Shown piece after piece: positions 52,528-61,741 of a stretch of 64,000 nucleotides of DNA (position 1 is its first letter; each line of letters starts with the position of its first letter). The notes under the pieces were generated by a model that had not been told where the DNA came from, ran no database searches, and was given only the letters and a program-made list of their open reading frames with translations. This stretch comes from Rhodoblastus sp963736175 (GTDB lineage: Bacteria > Pseudomonadota > Alphaproteobacteria > Rhizobiales > Beijerinckiaceae). The stretch is taken from assembly GCA_963736175.1 (NCBI GenBank), contig CAVTNU010000040.1, positions 61,452 to 125,451 of the forward strand, read 5' to 3'. The position numbers were made by a program, and so were the translations under genes.

Positions 52528-52775
52528 GGCGATCTCTCCTTATGCAATGAACCGGATTCAGCCGCGCGACGCTGTCGCCCCGGCGATGACGTCAAACGAA
52601 CGCCTGTGCGCTTACGACGAAACGCCCCGCAGCCAAGGCTGCGAGGACTGAACCCGGAAAGACTTTGGAACATCCACGGGCAAAGTCAACGCCGCAAAGC
52701 GCCTTATCGCAAGAATTCGTCACCAAGCCGACAAAAAGACCGGGCGCTTTGGCCTGGATCAGGCGCGAATCGCAA

Positions 52776-53972
52776 TTATCGGCTGAGTATCCGCGCGTAG
52801 ACGCTGAGGGTGACGGCGCACATCCGCTCCAGCGAAAAATGCGCCGCGATATGTTCGCGCGCGCGCTGGGCCAAGGCGTCGCGGGCGCTGGCGTTGAGAT
52901 CGAGCGACGTTTCGATCAGATCCGCCAGCGCCCGCGCATCGCCCGGCGGCGCGCGCCAGCCGGTGCGCTGGTTTTCCGCGACTTGCGGCGGCGCCAGCAC
53001 GGTTTCGCTCAGGGCGCCGATGTCCGAAACGATGACCGGCGCGCCCATCGCCTGCGCCTCCAGCGGCGTCGCGACAAAGGCCTCGGCTTCGAGCGAGGGC
53101 GTGACGACGAGGCTAGCGGCCGACAGCGCCGCCGGCATGTCGTCGCAAAAGCCGACGCGCGCGGCGCAATCGCCGAGCGAATACGCCGTGATCGCGCGGT
53201 CGAGAGCGCGGGCGTAACTGCCTTCGCCCTCGCCGGCCAGAATGAAGCGAACGTCCTCAAGGCCGCGCTGGCGTATGATCGCGGCGGCCTCCAGCAGGAT
53301 TTTCTGACCCTTGAACGGGGCGAGCCGGGCCGCCAGCAGGATCACCCGCTCATGCGGGGCCGCGCCCCAGGCGGCGCGCAGCCGTCTAACCCGGTCGGCG
53401 GAGACCGCCTGCGGCGAAAAAAGCCTGAGGTTGACGCCGCGCGGCGCGACGACGATGCGCTGGGCGACGCCCGGATCGTGCCGGGCCGCCTGACGCGCCG
53501 CATAAAGCGAATTGACGATGATCGATTCCCCGCGCGTCATGACGGCGTTGTAATCGCGTTTGATCCTTTGCCCGCCGTAGCCGCCGTAATAGGTCGTCAC
53601 GAAACCGACGTTGGCGCGGCGGGCGGCGAAGAACGCGGCCCAGGCCGAGGGCCTGGAGCGGGCGTGCACCAGATCGACGCGCTCCGCCGCGATCAGCGAC
53701 GTCAGCCGCCCGATGTTGAAGGCGACGACGATTGGATTTTTCGACGCGGCCGGCAACGGCAGATAGACGCCGCCGCGCGCCTGCAATTCGCTGACGAAAT
53801 CGCCGTCCTGCGCGCAGACCAGCGCCCGCGCCCCGGCGTCCGCCAGCGCCCCGGCGATTGTCAGCGTCACGCGCGCGGGCACGCTGTCGTCCAGGCGCGA
53901 GACGATTTGCAGGATCGTCCGCCCGTTCAGGGCGCGCGGATCGAGAGGGCTGTTTTCACCCAGTGGCGTCAT
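52776..53972 (-). CDS. Glycosyltransferase family 4 protein
   Basis: 398-residue GT-B enzyme. N-terminal Rossmann half ILQIVSRLDDSVPARVTLTIAGALADAGARALV; linker VNSLYAARQAARHDPG and VVAPRGVNLRLFSP; C-terminal donor half VILLAARLAPFKGQKILLEAAA, ILAGEGEGSYARALD, and the E-x7-E motif SLEAEAFVATPLEAQAMGAPVIVSD. Likely a lipopolysaccharide or exopolysaccharide sugar transferase acting at the cytosolic membrane face; donor and acceptor unknown. Upstream neighbour is divergent. Confidence 0.9.
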   Translation of the reverse strand: MTPLGENSPLDPRALNGRTILQIVSRLDDSVPARVTLTIAGALADAGARALVCAQDGDFVSELQARGGVYLPLPAASKNPIVVAFNIGRLTSLIAAERVDLVHARSRPSAWAAFFAARRANVGFVTTYYGGYGGQRIKRDYNAVMTRGESIIVNSLYAARQAARHDPGVAQRIVVAPRGVNLRLFSPQAVSADRVRRLRAAWGAAPHERVILLAARLAPFKGQKILLEAAAIIRQRGLEDVRFILAGEGEGSYARALDRAITAYSLGDCAARVGFCDDMPAALSAASLVVTPSLEAEAFVATPLEAQAMGAPVIVSDIGALSETVLAPPQVAENQRTGWRAPPGDARALADLIETSLDLNASARDALAQRAREHIAAHFSLERMCAVTLSVYARILSR

Positions 53973-54022
53973 GTCGGCGTCCGGTGTATGCCGCGCTGCA
54001 AATCATCGCGGAGTGATTAGAC

Positions 54023-54853
54023 GTGAGCCAGGACCCTTCGCCAAGCCCGCCGCCCCCCGAAAACGCGCCGGGCGAACGCCCGCCGCCGCGATTCTTCGCC
54101 AGCGCCTCGGGCCTCGCCCTCGCGTACCTGCGCCGCCCCGCGCGTCCGGGCGTCGAGCTGCCCGGCCTTGTCTGGCTGGGCGGCTTCGCCTCCGACATGC
54201 GCGCCACCAAGGCCAGCCATATCGACGCTTACGCCGAGCGAACCGGCCGGGCCTACCTGCGCTTCGACTATTCGGGACACGGCGAATCGCCAGGCGCCCT
54301 TAAGGACGGCTGCATCGGCGACTGGTTCGCGCAGGCGCTGGAGATCTTTTGCGCCCTGACGCAAGGCCCGCAGATCGTCGTCGGCTCGTCGATGGGCGGC
54401 TGGATCGCCTGCCTGCTGGCGCGGGCGCTGGCGCAAAGCGGCCAGAGCGACCGGCTCGCCGGGCTGACGCTGATCGCCCCGGCGCTCGACTTCACCGAAA
54501 AGCTGATGTGGCCGCGACTGCCCGCCGCCGCCAGATCGGCGATCGAGCGCGACGGACTCTATATGCTGCCGAACGCCTATTCGCCGAAGCGGACGCCGCT
54601 GACGGCGAAGTTTTTCGAGGACGGGCGCAAATGGTCGCTGCTCGACGCGCCGCTGCGCCTCCATTGCCCGGTGCATATCCTGCAAGGCAAGAACGACCCC
54701 GACGTGCCCTTTACCCATGCGCTGACGATCGTCGAGCATCTTTCGGCCGATCCGCTCGTGCTGACGCTGATCGCCGACGGCGACCACCGCCTGTCGCGCC
54801 CGCAGGATCTGGCCAGCCTTGTCCGCGCCATCGAAACGCTGCCGACGGACTGA
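54023..54853 (+). CDS. Alpha/beta hydrolase
   Basis: 276-residue alpha/beta-hydrolase-fold protein of the serine aminopeptidase-like (Hydrolase_4) type. Nucleophile elbow GSSMGG (Ser about residue 131), RFDYSGHGESPGA oxyanion/acid loop, Asp in ILQGKNDPDVPF, and catalytic His in IADGDHRLSRPQDL. GTG start. No signal peptide, so it is cytosolic; the substrate is probably a small ester or monoacylglycerol-like molecule, not decidable here. It is divergent from the GT4 gene by 50 bp. Confidence 0.88.
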   Translation: MSQDPSPSPPPPENAPGERPPPRFFASASGLALAYLRRPARPGVELPGLVWLGGFASDMRATKASHIDAYAERTGRAYLRFDYSGHGESPGALKDGCIGDWFAQALEIFCALTQGPQIVVGSSMGGWIACLLARALAQSGQSDRLAGLTLIAPALDFTEKLMWPRLPAAARSAIERDGLYMLPNAYSPKRTPLTAKFFEDGRKWSLLDAPLRLHCPVHILQGKNDPDVPFTHALTIVEHLSADPLVLTLIADGDHRLSRPQDLASLVRAIETLPTD

Positions 54854-54992
54854 CGCAACGTAAGCAAAATCAGGGAAATAGCGGGGTTCTTAACCCGATG
54901 TTAACGATAAATTGCTCGAATGATCGCGATATTGTCTTAAGTCCGTTGCAAGAAGCCCTCAGGCCGTCGACCTGCCGGGCAGGAGGCGTCAT

Positions 54993-55445
54993 TTGAGCAT
55001 CGCCGACGACGAGGAACCCCGTCAGGACAGTCTTCTGGACTGGAGCGCGCCGATCATTTCCGACGTCCTGCTCGAATTCTACCACGCCCGGTTTCCCCGC
55101 AACGCCACGGCCTCGGCGGCGCTGGCCAAGGCGCATTTCGAAGTTTGGGTGGCGCTGCTTTTGCCGCAGTCCGACAGATTGCCGATGCGGCGCGCGCTGC
55201 TGCTCGAAATCATGGACATCATGCACGTCGATTCGGCGGCCGCCGCGCTGGGCGACGCCAAGGTCGCCGAGGAACTGCTCGATATCGTCATGCGCCGCTT
55301 CCGCCGCATGCCCACCGAGGCGCGCGACCATCACTGGAGCTTGATCAGCGCCGTGGCGCATCTGCACGCCTTGACGCAGATCGAGCAGCGCGAACAGAAA
55401 ACAGTCAGGCCGGCGAGCAAGCCCACGATCGTCCGGGCCGCGTGA
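54993..55445 (+). CDS. Conserved-looking hypothetical protein
   Basis: 150-residue soluble, mainly helical protein read from TTG. Its parts are an acidic N-terminus SIADDEEPRQDSLLDWSAP, a core IISDVLLEFYHARFPRNATASAALAKAHFEVW, LLEIMDIMHVDSAAAALGDAKVAEELLDIV, and HHWSLISAVAHLHALTQIEQRE. I do not recognise a family. There is no membrane span, no signal peptide and no catalytic motif. GGCAGGAGGCGTCAT provides a good Shine-Dalgarno before the TTG. It stands just upstream of tRNA-Leu. Confidence 0.65.
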   Translation: MSIADDEEPRQDSLLDWSAPIISDVLLEFYHARFPRNATASAALAKAHFEVWVALLLPQSDRLPMRRALLLEIMDIMHVDSAAAALGDAKVAEELLDIVMRRFRRMPTEARDHHWSLISAVAHLHALTQIEQREQKTVRPASKPTIVRAA

Positions 55446-55518
55446 AAAGCGGCGCGGCGTGCAAAACAGTTTTGCGCAATTGACAGCGCGAACCGCGCCC
55501 CCTAAAGAACCCGCCAGT

Positions 55519-55605
55519 GCCCAGGTGGCGGAATTGGTAGACGCACCAGCTTCAGGTGCTGGCGCTCGCAAGGGCGTGGAGGTTCGAGTCCTCTCCTGGG
55601 CACCA
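55519..55605 (+). tRNA. tRNA-Leu (anticodon CAG)
   Basis: 87-nt class II tRNA including encoded CCA. Acceptor GCCCAGG pairs with CCTGGGC (55519-55525 with 55595-55601), discriminator A. D-loop AATTGGTAGACGC. Anticodon arm CCAGC-TTCAGGT-GCTGG with anticodon CAG. A long variable arm (GGCGCTCGCAAGGGCGT region) and T-arm GGTTCGAGTCC are seen. It reads CUG codons. The 250 bp after it hold no gene. Confidence 0.97.
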
Positions 55606-55857
55606 CTCGCAATTTTTGAAGGCCGTCGCGCTTCGAGCTGCTGAGATTTTCCCGAATATCGAGCGAATTCGCCGCGCCGCAAGCGCGCGCTGTAGCCCAT
55701 TGCCGGTCGGTCAGCCCGCGAGGCGCCTTGATTCCCATCATGGCGTTCCCGCTAAACCCGCATTAACAATAGCAATTGAATTGTTGTAGCGCTTGTCAGG
55801 CGCGTGTATGGCGCGGCGCAAACATTAGGCCATAGTTAAGGCCGGAGGCGGTATCTC

Positions 55858-58710
55858 ATGGCGTCGCGATGCTGCGACTTCGGCGAAAGCGCGCCGAAAC
55901 GGCTGGACGCGGACGACGAGGATGAAACGACCCTCGCGCCCTATACGCACAAGGCCGGAGTCGTCATGAAGGCGGCGCAACGCGTGCAACGAGGCTCTGG
56001 AACCGTGCCGCCCCTCCAGAATTCGCAGGCGCCCCGCCAGCAAAACGCCCGGCTGCGCGCGCCCATGATTATCGCGACCATCGTCGCCGGCGTCGCATGC
56101 TCGGTCGGCGCCTATCGGCTCGGCCAACGGGCCGAGGAGACGCACATCCAGGCTTCGTTCGAACGCGCGGCCGGCGAACGCATCGCCGCTGTCGAGACGC
56201 GGCTCCTCGCCACCATCGGCTCGCTGCGCGCGCTCGCCTCGTTCTTCGAAGTGACGGGTGAGGTTTCGCCCGACCAATTCCATCGCTTCGTATCGCCGCT
56301 GCTCGCCGACCATGCCGGCGTGCAGGCCTTCGAATGGGTGCCCCAGGTCGCGGCCGCCGACCGCGCCCGCATTGAGAGTCTGGGCGCGCAAAACCTTTCA
56401 CAGTTCCGCGTCGTCGAGCGCGACGCGGCCGGCGCGCTGCGGCCGGCGGGAGCGCGCGACCGCTATTTTCCCGTTTTCTATGTCGAGCCTTTCGCCGGCA
56501 ACGAAAAGGCGGTCGGCTTCGACTTATATTCCAACGGTCCGCGTCGCGCGGCGATTGAAGCCGCCATTAAACGGCGCGCGCCTCAGTCCACCGCGCGCAT
56601 CACGCTTGTGCAGGAGACAGGCGACCAATATGGCTTCCTCGTCTTTCAGCCCGTCTTCGGCGGCGAGGCGCGCAATGTGCTGCGCGGACTGGTGCTCGGC
56701 GTTTTCCGCGTCAGCGACGTCGTCAATCAGGGCATGGCGGCGTCGGATCAAGACAAGGGCCTTTCGCTGTCAATCTGGGACCTGTCGGCCGACCCGAAGG
56801 AATCATTGCTCTATCCGAAAAGCTTCGGCGTTTCGGAACGTGCGAAAAGGGCCTTCGAAACCGCCCAGACACTCAATGTCGGCGGCCGGCTGTGGAAGGT
56901 CGTGGCTACCGCCTCGCCGGCCTATGTGGCCCAAGAAATGGGCATGCTGCCCTGGGCCCTGCTCGCCGCCTGCCTGTTTTTGACCGGCAATATCGCCTGG
57001 CTGGTCGACCGCCGTTACGCCGTCGAGGAGGAGCAGGCGCAGAATTTAGACGCCGCGTTGTCCAACATGTCGCATGGCCTGGCGATGTTCGACGCGAACG
57101 ATGGATTGGTGATCTGCAACCAGCGCTTCGCCGAGTTTTTCAGCCTCGATGACGCAAGCCGCGCGAAAGGCGCCTCGCCATCGCAAATCATGAATTCCGC
57201 CGCGCGTTTCGGTCTTCTCCCCCACGGCGACATTGAACAGATCCAGAAAAAGTTCGCCGCCAGGATGCGTGGCCGTGCGAAGGACGAAATGACTCTCGTT
57301 CTGCGCGACAGCCGCGTCTTGGAGCTGTCGTTCCAGTCCATGGCTCACGGCGGCGCCGTGGTGATCGTCGACGACGTGACCAAGCAGAAGGCGCAGGAGG
57401 CGCGGATCGCTCACATGGCGCGTTTCGACAAGCTGACAGGCCTGCCGAACCGAGCGCAATTCGAGGAAAAATTCGCTGAAATCCTGGCCGGCAGCAGGCG
57501 AACGGGCCAGTCCTTCGCCGTGGTCTGCATCGACCTCGACCATTTCAAGGAAGTGAACGACACGCTGACGCATATTGTCGGCGACAAGCTGCTCGTCGCG
57601 GTCGCGGCGCGCATGCGCGCCTGCTTGCGCGCGGGCGACCATCTTGCTCGCTTTGGCGGCGATGAATTCGTTCTCATTCTGCCCGCGCTCGACGAAAAAG
57701 CGGCTGTCGCCGAAATCTCGACGACGCTCCAGCGACTGACCGAAGTCGTCGCGGAACCCTATGAGATCGATTCGGATACGGTCATTATCGGCATGAGCGC
57801 CGGCGTCGCGATCGCACCCGATGACGGCGACGCTCGCGACAATATTCTGCGCGCCGCCGATCTCGCACTGTACGAGGCGAAGAATCAGGGCCGCGGCGGT
57901 TTCCGCTTTTTCGAAGCCAGTCTCGACGCCGTCGCCCAGGAACGCCGCCAGATCATTCTCGACATGCGCAAGGCGCTGGCCGAGGAGCAGTTCTTTCTCG
58001 AATATCAGCCGATCGTCGATCTGGACTCCGGCCGGATCGCCAGCTGCGAAGCCTTGTTGCGCTGGCGCCATCCGACCCGCAAGATCGACCCGGAGAAATT
58101 CATCCCGATCGCGGAAGAAGCCGGCATGATCGCCGAACTTGGCCGCTGGGCGCTGAAAAGGGCGTGCCGCGACGCCGCCGCGTGGCCTCACCCGGTCCCG
58201 GTCGCGGTCAATCTCTCACCCATGCAATTCAAGCGCGACGACGTGCTGCGCACAATTCGGCAAGTTCTCGCCGAGACCGGCCTCGACCCGCGCCGGCTCG
58301 AACTGGAGATCACCGAAAGCCTGCTCATCTCGAGCGACGACGCGACAAAGACGACGGTGGATGAAATCGTCGGCCTGGGATGCGGCCTCGCCCTCGACGA
58401 CTTCGGCCAAGGTTATGCGACGTTTGGTTGCCTGACCAACTTCCCCTTCAAAAAAGTGAAACTCGACAAGGCCTTCATCGACCATATCGAAAGCCGCCAG
58501 GATCATCGCGCCATCATCAAGGCCGTCCGCCAACTGGCGTCGAGCCTGTCGATCACGATCGTCGCCGAAGGGGTTGAAACCACCAACCAGCTCGACATTC
58601 TTGTCGCTGAAAAAGTCCAATGCGCCCAGGGTTGGCTGTTTTCGCCATCGGTGGCGACGGCGGACATTCCGTGGACGAGCATCATGCGGAAACATCCCGC
58701 CGCCGCGTGA
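55858..58710 (+). CDS. CHASE-PAS-GGDEF-EAL cyclic-di-GMP protein
   Basis: 950-residue membrane sensor. Transmembrane helix 1 about residues 68-87; periplasmic CHASE domain about 95-350 (FEWVPQVAAADRARIE, FPVFYVEPFAGNEKAVGFDLYSNG); helix 2 about 361-382; PAS about 395-510; GGDEF about 520-690 with intact RFGGDEF and an RxxD inhibitory site five residues before it; EAL about 700-945 with CEALLRW, LEITES, ALDDFGQGYATFG, KLDKAFID, VAEGVET. Both catalytic motif sets look intact, so the protein could make and degrade c-di-GMP. CHASE suggests an external small-molecule signal. ATG at 55858 has GGAGGCGG upstream. Confidence 0.93.
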   Translation: MASRCCDFGESAPKRLDADDEDETTLAPYTHKAGVVMKAAQRVQRGSGTVPPLQNSQAPRQQNARLRAPMIIATIVAGVACSVGAYRLGQRAEETHIQASFERAAGERIAAVETRLLATIGSLRALASFFEVTGEVSPDQFHRFVSPLLADHAGVQAFEWVPQVAAADRARIESLGAQNLSQFRVVERDAAGALRPAGARDRYFPVFYVEPFAGNEKAVGFDLYSNGPRRAAIEAAIKRRAPQSTARITLVQETGDQYGFLVFQPVFGGEARNVLRGLVLGVFRVSDVVNQGMAASDQDKGLSLSIWDLSADPKESLLYPKSFGVSERAKRAFETAQTLNVGGRLWKVVATASPAYVAQEMGMLPWALLAACLFLTGNIAWLVDRRYAVEEEQAQNLDAALSNMSHGLAMFDANDGLVICNQRFAEFFSLDDASRAKGASPSQIMNSAARFGLLPHGDIEQIQKKFAARMRGRAKDEMTLVLRDSRVLELSFQSMAHGGAVVIVDDVTKQKAQEARIAHMARFDKLTGLPNRAQFEEKFAEILAGSRRTGQSFAVVCIDLDHFKEVNDTLTHIVGDKLLVAVAARMRACLRAGDHLARFGGDEFVLILPALDEKAAVAEISTTLQRLTEVVAEPYEIDSDTVIIGMSAGVAIAPDDGDARDNILRAADLALYEAKNQGRGGFRFFEASLDAVAQERRQIILDMRKALAEEQFFLEYQPIVDLDSGRIASCEALLRWRHPTRKIDPEKFIPIAEEAGMIAELGRWALKRACRDAAAWPHPVPVAVNLSPMQFKRDDVLRTIRQVLAETGLDPRRLELEITESLLISSDDATKTTVDEIVGLGCGLALDDFGQGYATFGCLTNFPFKKVKLDKAFIDHIESRQDHRAIIKAVRQLASSLSITIVAEGVETTNQLDILVAEKVQCAQGWLFSPSVATADIPWTSIMRKHPAAA

Positions 58711-58875
58711 TTCGATCGGCGCCGGGCGGCGTGCGGGTCGCAGGGAGCGGAGGGTTGGCGGACCCAAGGCAAGGAACGCTGCATATTCCGCCGCCACACG
58801 CGTCGATCGACCCGCCAGCGCCTCGCCCCGCCGCCGCGCTTGCATAAAGGCGGCCGACGCGGCAAAAGGACGGGC

Positions 58876-59391
58876 ATGAACGACACCATCTGCCCCTGCC
58901 GCGTCAAGGACGCCAACCCCCTCGCCTTTTCAGCCTGCTGCGAGCCGATTCTTTCGGGCGCCAAGCCGGCCGAGACCGCCGAAGCCTTGATGCGCTCGCG
59001 CTACAGCGCCTTCGCGCGCGGCGAGATCGACTATCTGCGCGATTCTCTCGCGCCGCAGTCGCGGCATGATTTCAATCGCGCGGCGACGACCGAATGGTCG
59101 ACGACGTCGAAATGGCTCGGTCTCGACATTTTGGGCGTCGAACAGGGCGGCGTCGACGACAACACCGGCGTCGTCAGCTTCATCGCCCATTTCCACAAGG
59201 ACGGGCAGACCCGGGCGCACCGCGAGCGGTCGCGATTCGCCCGCGACGAGCAGGACGGACGCTGGTATTTCGTCGACGAGATCAACGCCAAGGGCGAGCC
59301 GATCGTGCTTGGCCCGCAGCCGGGCCGCAACGACCCCTGCCCGTGCGGATCGGGCAAGAAATACAAGAAATGCTGCGGTCAGGCGGCTTGA
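58876..59391 (+). CDS. YchJ family protein with two SEC-C zinc motifs
   Basis: 171-residue protein with a zinc motif at each end. CPC...CC occurs near the N-terminus (ICPCRVKDANPLAFSACCEP). The classical SEC-C tail CPCGSGKKYKKCCG is at the C-terminus. Between lies an NTF2-like middle (EALMRSRYSAFARGEIDYL, FIAHFHKDGQTRAHRERSRF). The layout is that of YchJ/UPF0225. Function is unknown; SEC-C motifs bind zinc and sometimes SecB or ribosomes. The ATG at 58876 with AGGAC upstream is preferred over the frame from 58840. Confidence 0.88.
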   Translation: MNDTICPCRVKDANPLAFSACCEPILSGAKPAETAEALMRSRYSAFARGEIDYLRDSLAPQSRHDFNRAATTEWSTTSKWLGLDILGVEQGGVDDNTGVVSFIAHFHKDGQTRAHRERSRFARDEQDGRWYFVDEINAKGEPIVLGPQPGRNDPCPCGSGKKYKKCCGQAA

Positions 59392-59400
59392 CAAAGCGAC

Positions 59401-59988
59401 CTATTCCGCGGGACCCACTTTGATGTAGACGACGGATTCGCCTGGAAGGTCTTTCAAGTCGTTCGGGTTCAGGTTGGCGGCTTTCAGCCCGACAAATACT
59501 GACTTGGACGTTGCGTCAGAGTGATCGAACATCACTAATATCCCAACTTGTCCGTTCAAAATCATATTGCCGCCGCGCACGTTGACTTCTGCGCCAGCGT
59601 CCTGGAATGCAGTGGCGATTTCATTTGCAAATCGCTCCGGTTCCCCTGGCATCAGGGGGATCACCGTAATTTTCGCTCCTCGAAGAACTTGCGCTTTGAT
59701 AATCGCGCGCTGCGCTTCACTAATTTTTCTTATGCTCAGATACGATCGTGATGAATCTTCTTGTCTCACCTCTGGAGTCGACACTTTCGTATAAGAGAAA
59801 ATCGCCACAACCGATCCAAAAAATGTTTGAAGACACACCGCAACAGAGGCGAACAATGCAATTCCGAATACCCAGAGCCAAACGCGCCGGCCCCATTTGG
59901 GGCCGAAAGCGCGCTCACATGCTTCTAGTAGTTTTTCAATGTCAACGAGAGGATTCATGGGGCCGACAATCATAAGTTGTGGCAACAA
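59401..59988 (-). CDS. Hypothetical single-span membrane protein
   Basis: 195-residue protein. Short N-terminal cytosolic part (MNPLVDIEKLLEACERAFGP), one transmembrane helix (VWLWVFGIALFASVAVCLQTFF), then a soluble domain with LRGAKITVIPLMPGEPERFANEIATAFQDAGAEVNV, which reads like an alpha/beta domain, and GILVMFDHSDATSKSVFVGLKAANL. I recognise no family. The frame begins at TTG 59988 with GAGGGG upstream; ATG 59958 is another possible start. Codon use and GC are visibly lower than in neighbours, as is the 185 bp upstream, which suggests acquisition. It ends 10 bp from ychJ, convergent. Confidence 0.7.
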   Translation of the reverse strand: MLPQLMIVGPMNPLVDIEKLLEACERAFGPKWGRRVWLWVFGIALFASVAVCLQTFFGSVVAIFSYTKVSTPEVRQEDSSRSYLSIRKISEAQRAIIKAQVLRGAKITVIPLMPGEPERFANEIATAFQDAGAEVNVRGGNMILNGQVGILVMFDHSDATSKSVFVGLKAANLNPNDLKDLPGESVVYIKVGPAE

Positions 59989-60173
59989 ACATTCCCCTCG
60001 CGCGCGGCCGATAGCTCACAATGGGGATCGTCAAAATATGATCAAAGCGGGCCAGCAACCTCGTCGATCAATCAAAATTGTAATTCACTTTTCACGAACT
60101 AGGTAGTTGTTCGACAATGTTTGCACGTCAATCTCGCATCCGAATCCAGCCCCTTTGAACGCCTGCCTCTTCC

Positions 60174-61458
60174 TCACACGCCGATGATCTTATCGTTCGC
60201 CAGCGCGGCGATCGCCGCGTCGTCGAGCCCAAGCCAATCGCGCAGCGCCTCGCCCGTATGCTCGCCGACGTCCGGCGGCGGCTGGCGATAATCGGCCGGC
60301 GTCACGGAGAGTTTCGGCGGAAAGGCGACGATCGGAACGCCGACGCCGTCCTCGCGCTCGAAGGTCCGCACGACATGGCGAAACTTGACCTGCGGATCGG
60401 CGAACACCTTGTCGAGCGTGTTGATCGGCCCGGCCGGCACGCCGGCCTCGACCAAGGCTTGCGTCAGATCCTCGACGCCGCGGCGCGCGATGGTGCGGGC
60501 GAGGTCGTCCTCCAGTTCGCCGCGCGCGGCGATGCGGTCGCTGTTTCGGCGATAGCGCTCGTCCTGCGCCAGATCGAGCCGCCCCAGCGCCCGGCACAAG
60601 GCGTTGAACTGGCCGTCGTTGCCGCAGGCGATGACCAGCGGGCCGTCCTTGGCCTGAAATGTCCGATAAGGCACGATGGTCGGATGGGCGTTGCCCATCG
60701 GCTTCGGCACGACGCCGGCGACCAGATGGCTGGAGGCCTGATTGGCCAGCATGGCGACCTGCGCGTCGAGCAGCGCGCAGTCGATATATTGCCCCTGTCC
60801 CGTCTTCTCGGCGTGGCGCAGGGCGGCGAGTATGGCGACCGCAGCGTACATGCCGGTGAACAGATCGCAGATGGCGACGCCGGTCTTGAGCGGCTCGGCG
60901 CCGGGCGTTCCTTCCGGCTGGCCGGTGACGCTCATCAGCCCGCCCATCGCCTGGGCGACGAAATCATAGCCGCCGCGCCGCGCGTAAGGCCCACTCTGGC
61001 CGAAGCCGGTAATGGAGCAATAGACGAGGCGCGGATTGATCCGGGCGAGGCTGGCGTAGTCGAGCCCGTATTTGGCGAGGCCGCCGACGCGGAAGTTCTC
61101 GACGAAAATGTCGGCCTTGGCCGCCAGATCGCGCACCAGCGCCGCGCCCTGTTTGGTGGCGATGTCGATGGCGAGCGAGCGTTTTGAGCGGTTGCAGCAC
61201 AGATAATAGGCGCTCTGCCCGGCCTTTTCCGGGTCGGCGTCCGGCCGGCGCGGCAGAAAGGGCGGGCCCCAGGCGCGGGTGTCGTCGCCGCGGCCGGGCG
61301 GCTCGATCTTGATCACGTCGGCGCCCAGATCGCCGAGAATTCTGCGTCGACCACGGCCCGGCGAAAACGCGCGAAAGATCGAGCGCCTTGACGCCCTCCA
61401 GCGCGCGCGCCGCCGGCTTTTCCCGGCCCTCGATGGCGTCGGGATCGTTCCCCACCAT
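60174..61458 (-). pseudogene. CaiB/BaiF family CoA-transferase, frameshifted near the N-terminus
   Basis: Type III CoA-transferase, moving CoA between acyl donors. From ATG 61458 the frame reads MVGNDPDAIEGREKPAARAL, then EGVKALDLSRVFAGPWSTQ. Then one extra T in GAATTC (plus-strand 61340 or 61341) breaks it. The next frame continues ILGDLGADVIKIEPPGRGDD and is intact to the stop: YYLCCNRSKRSLAID, ITGFGQSGPYARRGGYDF, catalytic-Asp region AICDLFTGMYAA, and HPTIVPYRTFQAKDG. An alternative ATG is at 61509. Substrate unknown. A single event in an otherwise clean gene suggests recent loss or sequencing error. Confidence 0.85.
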
Positions 61459-61525
61459 GCTTTTGCAGTCCCTGTTCGACGTTGAAGATCGGCTGGCGCC
61501 ATTGAACATGGCTTCCCGGCGCAAT

Positions 61526-61578
61526 GCTAGAGCATATTCCCGAAAAGTTGCAGACTTTTCTGACAAGAAAATGCGTTT
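61526..61578. repeat. Palindromic intergenic repeat element
   Basis: Contains GAAAAGT-N5-ACTTTTC (61542-61560) nested in a wider imperfect palindrome with GCAT and ATGC ends. This resembles the short palindromic repeats scattered in Rhizobiales genomes (from memory). Its left 13 bases (GCTAGAGCATATT) recur exactly at 32546-32558 in the yihA-argB spacer. Confidence 0.55.
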
Positions 61579-61741
61579 AAACAAATAGATCGACCATTTT
61601 TTGTTTCCGGAAAACACGAAAATGGTCCAAGCCCGCCAAATCGACGCCCGCCAACAAACAGTCCTGATCGGCGCGTTTTAGGCTTATAACGCCGACAGTC
61701 GCGCCTTCTGATTCCATCCTGCGGCCATCGGTTGAGAAAAC

